DNA of 64,000 bases from Pseudomonas paracarnis (GTDB lineage Bacteria > Pseudomonadota > Gammaproteobacteria > Pseudomonadales > Pseudomonadaceae): assembly GCF_904063055.1 (NCBI RefSeq), contig NZ_CAJFCN010000003.1:434001-498000 (forward strand). The letters are read 5' to 3'. Both the position numbers and the translations under genes were made by a program. Below are positions 53,365 to 62,381 of this stretch, piece after piece. Below the pieces are notes generated by a model, which saw nothing but the letters and a program-made list of their open reading frames with translations, ran no database searches and was not told where the DNA came from. How positions within the stretch are numbered: position 1 is the first letter of the stretch; the number at the start of each line of letters is the position of its first letter.

Positions 53365-55740
53365 TCAGTGCGCGAACAACGAGTTGCCCTTCTGCCCTGC
53401 CAGCTTCTCAGGCTTGATCAGGAATCGCGCCAGCGCCGGCAACAGCCACAGCGCGCCGAACATGTTCCACAGCAACATGAAGGTCAACATCAACCCCATG
53501 TCGGCCTGGAACTTGATGGCCGAGAAGATCCAGGTGCACACGCCGATGGCCAGGCACAGGCCGGTAAACAGCACGGCCTTGCCGGTGGATTTCAGCGTCT
53601 GGTAGTACGCCTCTTGTAGCGGCAGGCCGGCGCGCAGGAAGCTTTCCAGGCGGCTGTAGATGTAGATGCCGTAGTCCACGCCAATCCCCACACCCAGGGC
53701 CACCACCGGCAAGGTCGCGACCTTGACGCCAATGCCCATGAACGCCATCAGTGCGTTGCCCAGTACCGAGGTCAGCACCAGCGGCAACACGATGCACAGG
53801 GTCGCCGCCCAGGAGCGGAAGGTGATCATGCACATGGTCGCCACGCACAGGTACACCAGGATCAGGATGATCAGCTCCGACTCCTTGATCACCTCGTTGG
53901 TGGCCGCTTCGATCCCGGCATTACCCGCTGCGAGGATGAATTCCAGGCCGTCCTTGTTGTTTTCCTTCGCGAAGTCCTGCACCGCATGCACGGCACGGTC
54001 GAGGGTTTCGGCCTTGTGGTCGTTGAGGAACACCAACACTGGCGCCAGGGAGCAATTGTTGTTGTACAAGCCATCGGCACGGGCGATGGAGTTGTTCAGC
54101 ACATCCGGGTTGCGCGATAGGGTTTCCCATTTCAGGTTGCCCTCGTTCATGCCCTTGATCATTTGCTTGGACACGGTCACCAACGAGATCGCCGACTGCA
54201 CGCCCTCGGTGTTCTGCATCTTCCACATCAACTGGTCGATGGGCGCCATGGCTTCATAGCGCGAGCAGCCTTCGGCCTTGGTCTTGACCATCACCACCAG
54301 CACGTCGGAGCTGGTGGAGTAATTGTTGATGATGAAGTTGTTGTCCTTGTTGTAGCGCGAATCCGGGCGCAATTCCGGTGCGCCTTGGTCCAGGTCGCCG
54401 ATCTTCAGGTTCTGGCTGTACCAGAGGCCACCACCAAAGGCGATCAAGGCGAGGAACACCGACACCGGCGCGACTTTCGGGCTGGCAAATTTGGACAGTA
54501 GGCGCCAGAAGCTGTGTTCGCGGTTCGCGTCTTTCTTGCTCTTGGCGATGGCACGCTTGCTGATGCCCACGTAGGAAATCGCGACCGGCAGCAGGATCAG
54601 GTTGGTGAACACGATCACCGCCACGCCGATGGACGCGCCAATAGCCAGTTCGCGGATCACGCCGATGTCGATGATCAGCAGCGTGATGAAGCCCACCGCA
54701 TCCGCCAGAATGGCGATCATCCCCGGCAGGAACAGTTGCCGGAAGGTGCGCCGCGCAGCGGTCAGGGCGTTGTCTGCCTCGCTGGATTGCAGGGCAATGC
54801 CGTTGATCTTTTGCACGCCATGGGAAATGCCAATGGCGAAGATCAGGAACGGCACCAGCATTGAATACGGGTCCAGTCCGAAACCGAAGAAGTGCATCAG
54901 CCCGAGTTGCCAGACCACCGCCACCAATGTCGTGCTCAACACCGCGATGGTGCTGCGCAGGCAGTTGGTGAACCACAGCAGCAGAATCAGGGTGATGACG
55001 AACGCAACGCCGAAGAACAGCACCACCATCACCAGGCCATCGATCAGGTCGCCGACCTTTTTGGCAAAGCCGACAATATGAATCTTGACGTTGGGGTTCT
55101 GGGTTTCGAACTTGTCGCGGATCTTGTCTTCCAGTTCATGGGAGAACTTGCGGTAGTCCAGGGCCAGCAACTTGCCCTGGTCCTGCGGGTCCGGGTAGGA
55201 CTCCAACAGCGGGATATCAACGATGCTCGACTTGAAGTCATTGGCCACCAGCCGCCCGACCTGGCCGGACTTGAGCACGTTATTGCGCAACTGGTCGAGG
55301 CTCTGCGGCGAACCGTTGTAGCTCTGCGGGATCACTTCCCCGCCGGCAAACCCTTCTTCGGTCACCTCGGTCCAGCGCACGCTGGGGCTCCACAGCGACT
55401 TGAGGCCCGAGCGGTCCACACCAGAGATGTAGAACACCTCGTCGTGGATCTGGCGCAGGGTCTCCATGTACTCCTTAGTGAAGATGTCGCCGTCCTTGGC
55501 CTCTACCGAAATACGCACGGTGTTGCCCAGGTTGGCTAGGTCGTTGCGGTGCTCCATCATCTTTTCAATGAAGGGGTGCTTGAGGGGGATCATCTTTTCA
55601 AAGCTGGTGGACGGGCGAATCAAGGTCGCCTGCCAGAACAGGAAGAGGCTCACCAGCAGGCAGATGACGATCACCGCCGGGCGATTGTTGAAGATCAGAC
55701 GCTCAAGAAAGGTCGCTTTATCGTTGTGATGACTGCTCAT
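53365..55740 (-). CDS. RND/MMPL-family transporter
   Basis: A 791-residue membrane protein with about 12 helices in two repeated halves: helix 1 near 22-40, clusters near 235-370, one near 430, and clusters near 625-770. Two large periplasmic loops (about 45-230 and 455-620) are present. It belongs to the HAE2/MMPL-like branch that works without an OprM partner and moves lipids or hydrophobic compounds. The YCF48-like beta-propeller gene lies 18 bp upstream on the same strand. This pair is common in pseudomonads, so they probably act together at the envelope. Confidence 0.85.
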   Translation of the reverse strand: MSSHHNDKATFLERLIFNNRPAVIVICLLVSLFLFWQATLIRPSTSFEKMIPLKHPFIEKMMEHRNDLANLGNTVRISVEAKDGDIFTKEYMETLRQIHDEVFYISGVDRSGLKSLWSPSVRWTEVTEEGFAGGEVIPQSYNGSPQSLDQLRNNVLKSGQVGRLVANDFKSSIVDIPLLESYPDPQDQGKLLALDYRKFSHELEDKIRDKFETQNPNVKIHIVGFAKKVGDLIDGLVMVVLFFGVAFVITLILLLWFTNCLRSTIAVLSTTLVAVVWQLGLMHFFGFGLDPYSMLVPFLIFAIGISHGVQKINGIALQSSEADNALTAARRTFRQLFLPGMIAILADAVGFITLLIIDIGVIRELAIGASIGVAVIVFTNLILLPVAISYVGISKRAIAKSKKDANREHSFWRLLSKFASPKVAPVSVFLALIAFGGGLWYSQNLKIGDLDQGAPELRPDSRYNKDNNFIINNYSTSSDVLVVMVKTKAEGCSRYEAMAPIDQLMWKMQNTEGVQSAISLVTVSKQMIKGMNEGNLKWETLSRNPDVLNNSIARADGLYNNNCSLAPVLVFLNDHKAETLDRAVHAVQDFAKENNKDGLEFILAAGNAGIEAATNEVIKESELIILILVYLCVATMCMITFRSWAATLCIVLPLVLTSVLGNALMAFMGIGVKVATLPVVALGVGIGVDYGIYIYSRLESFLRAGLPLQEAYYQTLKSTGKAVLFTGLCLAIGVCTWIFSAIKFQADMGLMLTFMLLWNMFGALWLLPALARFLIKPEKLAGQKGNSLFAH

Positions 55741-55758
55741 TGGATCCCCGCCTTCTTA

Positions 55759-56811
55759 TTATTTTGAGAGCTCTGCGCCGGCCGATGTGGCAACCCGCAC
55801 GCCACCCTGCCCCGCGAGGACCAAATTGCCATTGCCTGCTGCCGTGACCGCTGAGAGTGAAATGCGGTCCGGGCGATTGAACACACTGAAGGTCTGGCCG
55901 TCGTCATGGCTGACCACCACGCTGCCGCCGTTGCCGACCACAACAATGGAACCGTCCTCCAGCAAGGTCGCCCCCGACAGGCCAAACTCCAACGCGCCAC
56001 GCGCCGCGTTCAACTGGACCTGCTCCCAGGTGCTGCCGAAATCGGTGGAGCGGTAGAGGTTGCCGCGCAGCCCATACGCCAGCAGGGTTTGCGGCTGTGC
56101 GGTGCTGATCACGCCAAACAGCGAACCCTCGTAGGGGCCTTCGAGTTTTTCCCAGGTCTGGCCGTCGTCGCTTGAGCGAAACATGCTGCCTTGCTCACCG
56201 ACAATAAACAGGCCGGCGCCCTTGATCTGGGCGATGGCGTTGAGGTGGTACTGGTCTTCGTTGTCGAGACGCTCGCTGACATCGTTCCAGGTTTTGCCGC
56301 CGTCGGTGGTTTCGATCAGCGCACCGTAGGCGCCCACGGCCAGGCCGTGGTTGGCGTCGTTGAACCACACATCGAGCAACGGTGCTTCGCGCTTGAGGTC
56401 TTGATATTGCTGGGTCCACGTGGCGCCGCCATCGGTACTGGCAAGAATCTGCGCATCATGGCCGACGGCCCAGCCGTGCTGGTCATCGACGAAAAACACC
56501 GCCGTGAGCAGTTGCCGAGTGGGCACTTTGGCTTGGGTCCAGGTGTTGCCCTGGTCATCGGAATAGAGGATATGCCCACGATCACCGACCGCCACCAGGC
56601 GCTTGCCTGCGTGAACCACGTCGATCATCAAGCCTTTGACGGCCCTGGGGGATTCAATTGCAAAGACTGCGGCGGCGGGGGTATCGCTGGCAGCCAGAAC
56701 CGGCAGCGACAATGCGCTGCCAGCAAGCAGCGAGAGCGCTGTGGCCAGCAACGCAACCCTGCGTGCGGCGCGTGGGCGGCAAACAACCCAACCCATGACA
56801 GGCTCACTCAT
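55759..56811 (-). CDS. YCF48/HCF136-like beta-propeller protein, exported
   Basis: A 350-residue protein with a signal peptide or N-terminal anchor (about 14-40, ALLATALSLLAGSALSLPVLA) and seven BNR-type repeats. The recurring DGGxTW / DDGQTW motif (STDGGATWTQQ, TTDGGKTWND, SSDDGQTWEK, STDFGSTWEQ, SHDDGQTF) marks YCF48-type photosystem-assembly-like propellers, here in a non-photosynthetic bacterium. The ATG at 56811 fits better than the frame start at 56826. It is the first gene of the pair with the RND transporter. Confidence 0.85.
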   Translation of the reverse strand: MSEPVMGWVVCRPRAARRVALLATALSLLAGSALSLPVLAASDTPAAAVFAIESPRAVKGLMIDVVHAGKRLVAVGDRGHILYSDDQGNTWTQAKVPTRQLLTAVFFVDDQHGWAVGHDAQILASTDGGATWTQQYQDLKREAPLLDVWFNDANHGLAVGAYGALIETTDGGKTWNDVSERLDNEDQYHLNAIAQIKGAGLFIVGEQGSMFRSSDDGQTWEKLEGPYEGSLFGVISTAQPQTLLAYGLRGNLYRSTDFGSTWEQVQLNAARGALEFGLSGATLLEDGSIVVVGNGGSVVVSHDDGQTFSVFNRPDRISLSAVTAAGNGNLVLAGQGGVRVATSAGAELSK

Positions 56812-57227
56812 AGACCTTTCTCCCATTTATTATTGTTAGGTCGTCTTCTGTTCCAGGACCTTGAAACCTGCAATCTAGAGCGCCTGGAGGAAGCAGGGGC
56901 CATCCTATCGGGCTTTGGAATCGTCTGACAATCGGCGCTACGTTATCTTTTGTTAACTGGCGGCGTTTGGCCATGTGCTGAATATAGCTACATCAGCTGA
57001 AATGATGGCCCCACGTGATCGTTCCCACGTTCCGCGTGGGAATGCATCCCCTGACGCTCTGCGTCCTCTCCGCGCAAACAGCGGGGCGCAGAGCGCCCCG
57101 GGCGGCATTCCCACGCGGAGCGTGGGAACGATCAGGAGAAATGAATTTTTATTCCATCTATTGAATTTGGTGAATTTTTATTCCATTAATGGCGTTCCTG
57201 AAAACAATAATCCAAAGGACCACGACG
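56812..57227. other. Divergent intergenic region with a REP element
   Basis: 416 bp between the YCF48-like gene and the oxidoreductase gene. The only recognisable content is the GTTCCCACG-class palindrome at 57017-57133. Promoters must lie on either side of it. No ORF has a convincing start. Confidence 0.7.
57017..57133. repeat. REP palindrome of the GTTCCCACGC class
   Basis: GATCGTTCCCACGTTCCGCG and its complement (ending GTGGGAACGATC at 57133) enclose an inner inverted pair (GACGCTCTGCGTC, GGGGCGCAGAGCGCCCC). It belongs to the same family as the spacers in the batD tail array. Confidence 0.88.
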
Positions 57228-58343
57228 ATGCGTGAACTCGGAATCGGCTTGATCGGCACAGGCTTCATGGGCCGCGCCCACGCGCTGGCGTTCAACAACG
57301 CTCGGGCGGTATTTGAACTGCCCGTGCAGCTCAAGCTGGCCGCCCTGGCCGATGCCGACACCGAACGCGCCCAGCGTTGCGCCAGCGCCTGGGGGTTTGC
57401 CCAGGCCCATGGCGACTGGCAAGCGTTGATCAATGACCCCAAGGTCGATGTCGTGGCTATCACCACCCCCAACCACTTGCATTACCCCATGGCCATGGCC
57501 GCGATTGCGGCGGGTAAAGCGGTGTATTGCGAGAAACCCCTGGCCGTCAGCCTTGAACAAGCCGACGCCATGCGCCGCGCCGCCCATACCGCCGGAGTGG
57601 TAACGCGGGTGGGTTACAACTACCAGCACAACCCGATGATCGTGTTGGCGCGGCAGATGATCGCCCAAGGCGAACTGGGCCAACTCATCAGCTTCCAGGG
57701 TGAGTTCAGCGAAGACTTCATGGCCGACCCGGCCTCCCCTTGGTCGTGGCGCTGCGAAGTGGAGCATGCTGGCGGCGCCCTGGCTGACCTGGGCAGCCAT
57801 TTGCTGTCGATGGCCCGCTATCTGGTGGGCGAGGTCACTCATGTCTGTGCCGACACCCAGACCGTGCACGGCCAGCGCCCCGCCACCGCCGGCAGCCCAA
57901 CCTCAAAAGCCATTGCCGTGGATGACCAGGTGCATGCCCTGTTGCGCTTCGCCAACGGCGCCCGTGGCACGGTGAGCAGCAGTTGGCTCAAGCACGGCTA
58001 CAAAAACCATCTGAGTTTCGAGATCAGCGGCACCCAAGGCACGCTGGCGTTTGACCAGGAACGCTTGAATGAACTGCGCCTGTACCGCATCGGCCAGGAC
58101 GGCTTCCAGCGCGTTCTGGCTGGCCCTGCCCTGCCCGGCTATGCGGCATTCAGCCCGGCGGCGGGGCACCAGTTGGGTTACAACGAATTGAAGACGTTGG
58201 AAGTGCACGAGTTGATCATGGCGCTGGCCGGCCAAGGGGCCCAGGGGACGGACTTTGAGGCGGCCTGGGAGGTGGAGCGGTTGGCGACGGCGATTCGAGT
58301 GGCCGCCCTTGAGGAACGCTGGGTGAAAGTGGGCACGGTTTAA
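57228..58343 (+). CDS. Gfo/Idh/MocA-family oxidoreductase
   Basis: A 371-residue NAD(P)-dependent sugar or inositol dehydrogenase-like enzyme. The Rossmann start is GLIGTGFMGRAHA. The EKPLAVS motif carries the conserved lysine, and the C-terminal domain has GGALADLGSHLLSMARYL with the catalytic-type Asp and His. It starts at the ATG at 57228 behind AAAGGA. No sugar transport or catabolic genes adjoin it, so the substrate cannot be guessed. Confidence 0.87.
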   Translation: MRELGIGLIGTGFMGRAHALAFNNARAVFELPVQLKLAALADADTERAQRCASAWGFAQAHGDWQALINDPKVDVVAITTPNHLHYPMAMAAIAAGKAVYCEKPLAVSLEQADAMRRAAHTAGVVTRVGYNYQHNPMIVLARQMIAQGELGQLISFQGEFSEDFMADPASPWSWRCEVEHAGGALADLGSHLLSMARYLVGEVTHVCADTQTVHGQRPATAGSPTSKAIAVDDQVHALLRFANGARGTVSSSWLKHGYKNHLSFEISGTQGTLAFDQERLNELRLYRIGQDGFQRVLAGPALPGYAAFSPAAGHQLGYNELKTLEVHELIMALAGQGAQGTDFEAAWEVERLATAIRVAALEERWVKVGTV

Positions 58344-58347
58344 ACAG

Positions 58348-58434
58348 TGGGAGCGGGCTTGCTCGCGAATACGCTGTGTCAGTCGGCACATTCAGTGCCT
58401 GAACCGCCGCTTTCGCGAGCAAGCCCGCTCCCAC
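58348..58434. repeat. REP inverted repeat (GAGCGGGCTTGCTCGCGAA class)
   Basis: GTGGGAGCGGGCTTGCTCGCGAA and its complement around a 40-base centre, between convergent genes. Confidence 0.9.
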
Positions 58435-58457
58435 ATTTGGTCATCTGAACCATTCAA

Positions 58458-60161
58458 TCAGCGCAAGGCCCGGCGCAGCACTTTGCCCACCGTGGTCTTG
58501 GGCAATTCCATGGTGCGGAACTCCACATATTTAGGCAGCTTGTACCCCGTCAGGTACTCTCGGCAGTGCGCAAGAATCTGCTCCTGTGTCAGGCTCGGGT
58601 CCTTGCGCACGACGATGATCTTGACTTTCTCCCCGGTCACCGCATCTTCCACACCAATGGCGGCCACTTCGGCGACCCCAGGGTGCATGGCCACCACGTC
58701 CTCGATTTCATTGGGGTACACGTTGAAGCCCGAGACCAGGATCATGTCCTTCTTGCGGTCCACCAGGCGGATATACCCGCGTGCGTCCATCACGCCGATA
58801 TCCCCGGTAGACAGCCAGCCCTCGGCATCCAGCACCTCGGCGGTTTCCTTCGGCCGTTGCCAGTAGCCCTGCATCACTTGCGGGCCACGTACTTGCAACT
58901 CGCCTTGCTCGCCGATATCCGCCAGTTCGCCGTCTTCGCGCAAGAAGCGCACCCAGGTCGAGGGCAATGGAACGCCAATGCTGCCGGTGAATTCCATCTC
59001 GCGCATGCGGGAAATATCAATAGGGCTGATGCTCACCACGGGCGAGCATTCGGTCAGCCCGTAGCCTTCGATGATCGGCAGCCCGGTCACCTCTTTCCAG
59101 CGCTTGGCCACGGCGGTGTGGGTGGCCATGCCGCCAGCAATCACCAGGCGCAGGTCGGAAAAGTCCCGTGCACAGAACTCCTTGTTTTCCAGCAAGCCAT
59201 TGAACAGCGTGTTCACCCCGGCGATGCCATTGAAGCGTTCCTTGCGCAGGATCATCTGCACGCGCTTCACGTCCCGAGGGTTGGCGATGAGGATATTGCG
59301 CCCGCCCAGGCACATGAACATCAGGCAGTTCACCGTCAGGGAGAAGATGTGGTACAGCGGCAGCAAGGTCACGTTGGTTTCCTGCTTGTGCAGGTTTAAC
59401 TGATCACCGACCCAGGCCTTGGCTTGCAGCAGGTTGGCGATGATATTGCGGTGGCTGAGCATCACGCCCTTGGCATCACCGGTGGTGCCGCCGGTGTATT
59501 GCAGGAAGGCCAGTTCATCGCGGTGCAGGCTGACCGGTAAATGGTGCATGGCCCTGCCCTGTTTGAGCACTTGGTTGAAACGCAGCGAGCCGGGCAGCCT
59601 GAAGGCTGGTACCTGCTTCTGCACGCTGCGCAGGATGAAGTTCATTGCCGCGCCCTTGAAGGTGCCCAGCAAGTCACCGATCGCCGCGACCACCACACGC
59701 TTGACGCTGCTGCCAACCATGGCTTTTTCCAGGGTATGCGCGAAATTTTCGAAGATCACCACGGTTTCGGCACCACTGTCCTTGAGCAGGTGCTTGAGCT
59801 CGTGGGCGGTATACAACGGGTTGACGTTGACCACCACCGCCCCGGCCAGGATCGTGCCCAGCAGGCAGATCGGGTACTGCAAGCAGTTGGGCATCATCAG
59901 GGCCACGCGATCGCCCTTCTTCACGCCCTGGTCCTGCAGCCAGGCGGCAAAGGCAATGCCCTGGGTGCGCCAATCGGCATAGGTCATTTCAGTACCGATG
60001 CTGACGTAGGCCACCCGCTCACGGAATTTTTCCAGGTGCTCAAGGAACACTTCGCGCAACGAGGGGTAGTCCTCGATCCCGGCCTCTATATCCGCCGGCA
60101 CGCCAGGCAGGTATGTGTTCAACCAGATGCGTTCGGTGTGTTCCAGGCTGATCGCGTTCAT
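58458..60161 (-). CDS. Long-chain acyl-CoA ligase (FadD-like)
   Basis: A 567-residue AMP-forming ligase that activates fatty acids to acyl-CoA. The phosphate-binding loop YTGGTTGDAKGVMLSHRN, the GYGLTECSP block, the WLSTGDIGVMD hinge and the C-terminal catalytic lysine in PKTTVGKVLRR are intact. It has AAGGA before the ATG at 60161. It is the last gene of a minus-strand lipid operon, 31 bp after the thiolase gene. It is very similar in plan to FadD1/FadD2 of pseudomonads. Confidence 0.9.
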   Translation of the reverse strand: MNAISLEHTERIWLNTYLPGVPADIEAGIEDYPSLREVFLEHLEKFRERVAYVSIGTEMTYADWRTQGIAFAAWLQDQGVKKGDRVALMMPNCLQYPICLLGTILAGAVVVNVNPLYTAHELKHLLKDSGAETVVIFENFAHTLEKAMVGSSVKRVVVAAIGDLLGTFKGAAMNFILRSVQKQVPAFRLPGSLRFNQVLKQGRAMHHLPVSLHRDELAFLQYTGGTTGDAKGVMLSHRNIIANLLQAKAWVGDQLNLHKQETNVTLLPLYHIFSLTVNCLMFMCLGGRNILIANPRDVKRVQMILRKERFNGIAGVNTLFNGLLENKEFCARDFSDLRLVIAGGMATHTAVAKRWKEVTGLPIIEGYGLTECSPVVSISPIDISRMREMEFTGSIGVPLPSTWVRFLREDGELADIGEQGELQVRGPQVMQGYWQRPKETAEVLDAEGWLSTGDIGVMDARGYIRLVDRKKDMILVSGFNVYPNEIEDVVAMHPGVAEVAAIGVEDAVTGEKVKIIVVRKDPSLTQEQILAHCREYLTGYKLPKYVEFRTMELPKTTVGKVLRRALR

Positions 60162-60192
60162 CGCAGTGTCCTTATTGTTGTTTTTGATAGCG

Positions 60193-61491
60193 CTACTTTT
60201 CGACGATGGCGGTGATGCCCAACCCACCCGCCGCGCAGATCGAGATCAGGCCGCGACCGCCACCGCGTTCATGGATAGCCTTGGCCAGCGCCGCCAGCTG
60301 CCGGCCACCGGTGGCCGCAAAGGGATGGCCGCAACCCAGTGAGCCGCCGTTGACGTTCATCTTGGCCCGGTCGATGGCGCCCAGGGGGGCGTCAAGGCCG
60401 AGTCGCTCGCGGCAATACTGCGGGTCTTCCCAGGCCTTGAGCGTGCACAGCACCTGGGCGGCGAACGCTTCGTGGATCTCGAAGAAATCGAAGTCGGCAA
60501 ACCTCAAGCCTTCCCGAGCAAGCATGCGTGGCACGGCGTAAGCCGGCGCCATCAGCAGGCCCTCGGTGCCGTCGACAAAATTCACCGCAGCCGTTTCGCC
60601 CGTGCGCAAGTAGGCCAACACCGGCCAGCCATGGGCGGCGGCCCATTCTTCACTGGCCAGCAGCACCACCGAGGCGCCATCGGTCAGGGGCGTGGAGTTG
60701 CCGGCGGTGAGCGTGCCGTTCTGGCGGTCGAAGGCCGGCGACAAGCCGGCGAGCTTTTCCAGGCTGATATCGGCACGCAGGTTGTTGTCACGGGCCAAGC
60801 CGCGGTGGGGGCTGATCAGGTCGTCGAAGAAGCCGCGTTGATAGGCCGCATCCAGGCGCTGGTGGCTGGTGAGGGTCAGCTCGTCCTGGGCCAGGCGCTT
60901 GATCTGCCAGCGCTTGGCCATTTCTTCGCAGTGCTCGCCCATGGACAGCCCGGTGCGCGGCTCGCCATTGCGCGGCAGCAATGGTTTGAACAGCATCGAT
61001 GGGCGCACTTTCATCAAGGCCTTGAGCTTGTCGCCCAGGCTTTTGGCGCGATTGGCCGCGAGCAAGGTATGGCGCAAGGATTCGTTGATGCCAATGGGCG
61101 CGTCGGAGGTGGTGTCGGCACCACCGGCAACGCCCACTTCGATCTGGCCGAGGGCGATTTTATTCGCCACCAGCAGCGCAGCTTCAAGCCCTGTGCCACA
61201 GGCTTGTTGCACATCATAGGCAGGGGTTTGCGCAGACAACGTGGTGGACAACAGCGCCTCGCGGGCCAGGTTGAAATCCCGCGAGTGCTTGATCACCGCT
61301 CCGGCAGCAAACTCACCCAGGCGTTGGCCGTGCAGGTTGTAGCGCTCCACCAATCCTTGCAGGGCGGCGACCAGCAGGTCCTGGTTACTGTCGTGGGCAT
61401 ACACCGTGTTGGAGCGCGCAAATGGAATACGGTTGCCGCCGATAATCGCCACGCGGCGGGTCGGGGCCGGGGTAAAACTGTAGTCACTCAT
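60193..61491 (-). CDS. Thiolase (acetyl-CoA C-acyltransferase)
   Basis: A 432-residue thiolase. The nucleophilic cysteine is in VQQACGTGLEA, and the active-site histidines are in EIHEAF and CGHPFAATGGRQ. The second cysteine is in SICAAGGLG. It fits the FadI-like degradative branch and includes NVNGGSLGCGHP. The ATG at 61491 overlaps the stop codon of the upstream MaoC gene by 4 bp, so the two are coupled. A 72-codon upstream in-frame extension is not used. Confidence 0.9.
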   Translation of the reverse strand: MSDYSFTPAPTRRVAIIGGNRIPFARSNTVYAHDSNQDLLVAALQGLVERYNLHGQRLGEFAAGAVIKHSRDFNLAREALLSTTLSAQTPAYDVQQACGTGLEAALLVANKIALGQIEVGVAGGADTTSDAPIGINESLRHTLLAANRAKSLGDKLKALMKVRPSMLFKPLLPRNGEPRTGLSMGEHCEEMAKRWQIKRLAQDELTLTSHQRLDAAYQRGFFDDLISPHRGLARDNNLRADISLEKLAGLSPAFDRQNGTLTAGNSTPLTDGASVVLLASEEWAAAHGWPVLAYLRTGETAAVNFVDGTEGLLMAPAYAVPRMLAREGLRFADFDFFEIHEAFAAQVLCTLKAWEDPQYCRERLGLDAPLGAIDRAKMNVNGGSLGCGHPFAATGGRQLAALAKAIHERGGGRGLISICAAGGLGITAIVEK

Positions 61492-62378
61492 TGCTGACTC
61501 TCTTTCCAAATGAATAGCCCGCGCATATGGGGCTTGTCCCCGACAAAATTGCGCACTTCGAACTCGCGCCGTGGCCCGCTCGCCGGGTGGCGCCACAGGG
61601 CGACCTGGCCGGGCAGGAAGATCGGCAATTTGAAGTCGCAATGTGCCTCGGCCTGGTCCAGGCCACCGGGCGGCTGTTGCGCTGCCAATGCGCGGCCCAG
61701 GGTCCACATGCCATGGGCGATGGCGCGACGAAAGCCGAAGAGCCTGGCACCGATGACCGACGTGTGAATGGGATTGAAATCCCCCGAGACCTTGGCAAAG
61801 CGTCGCCCCAGGTCGGCGGGCAGTACCCAGCGCTGGGTGCGTAACAGGCCGTCTTCCTGTAGTGGCAGAGGGTCATTCCAGGGTTCACCCACCGGATTGC
61901 TGACGTCACGGCGCAAATACAGGCTATCGCTTTCCCACACCAGGGTTTCCTGGCTGTAGGCACGGGTAGCAATGCTCAACGCCTGCCCTTTGAGATGGGC
62001 CACCCAGCGCTCGCAATACACCTCCAGGCGCAACGCCTGGCCCTCGTGCAAGCGCTGGTGCTGACGAATACGATTGGCCAGGTGCACCATGCCACTGGCC
62101 GGGTAGGGAAAGCTTGGCCGAGTCAGCAGCATGAGGTGCAGTGGGAACGCCAGCACATGGGGATAGGACAATGGCACGCCCTGCTCGCGACGAAAACCAC
62201 ACGCCCGTGAGTAAGCGGCGATACCGGCCGACGAAAGCTCCACCGCGCTGCGCACCAGGCGTGCGGTGGGCAATGGCGGCGCACCGTCGGGCTTGGGTTT
62301 GCGCAAGGCGCGCAGGCCGTCGAGCAACAACTGCGTGCGCGACGGCGGTGGGTCGATGATCTGTGTCACGTAGTCCAT
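61488..62378 (-). CDS. MaoC-like hydratase/dehydratase
   Basis: A 296-residue protein with a two-hotdog layout. The N-terminal half is a degenerate hotdog. The C-terminal half has the R-specific hydratase motif around the catalytic Asp/His (AKVSGDFNPIHTS) followed by AIAHGMWTLGRAL. It probably hydrates trans-2-enoyl-CoA to the 3R-hydroxyacyl-CoA. It is coupled by 4-bp overlap to the thiolase and lies 3 bp after the ketoacyl reductase, giving the enzymes for a chain-shortening or chain-building cycle. Confidence 0.87.
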   Translation of the reverse strand: MDYVTQIIDPPPSRTQLLLDGLRALRKPKPDGAPPLPTARLVRSAVELSSAGIAAYSRACGFRREQGVPLSYPHVLAFPLHLMLLTRPSFPYPASGMVHLANRIRQHQRLHEGQALRLEVYCERWVAHLKGQALSIATRAYSQETLVWESDSLYLRRDVSNPVGEPWNDPLPLQEDGLLRTQRWVLPADLGRRFAKVSGDFNPIHTSVIGARLFGFRRAIAHGMWTLGRALAAQQPPGGLDQAEAHCDFKLPIFLPGQVALWRHPASGPRREFEVRNFVGDKPHMRGLFIWKESQQ

Positions 62379-62381
62379 CGG

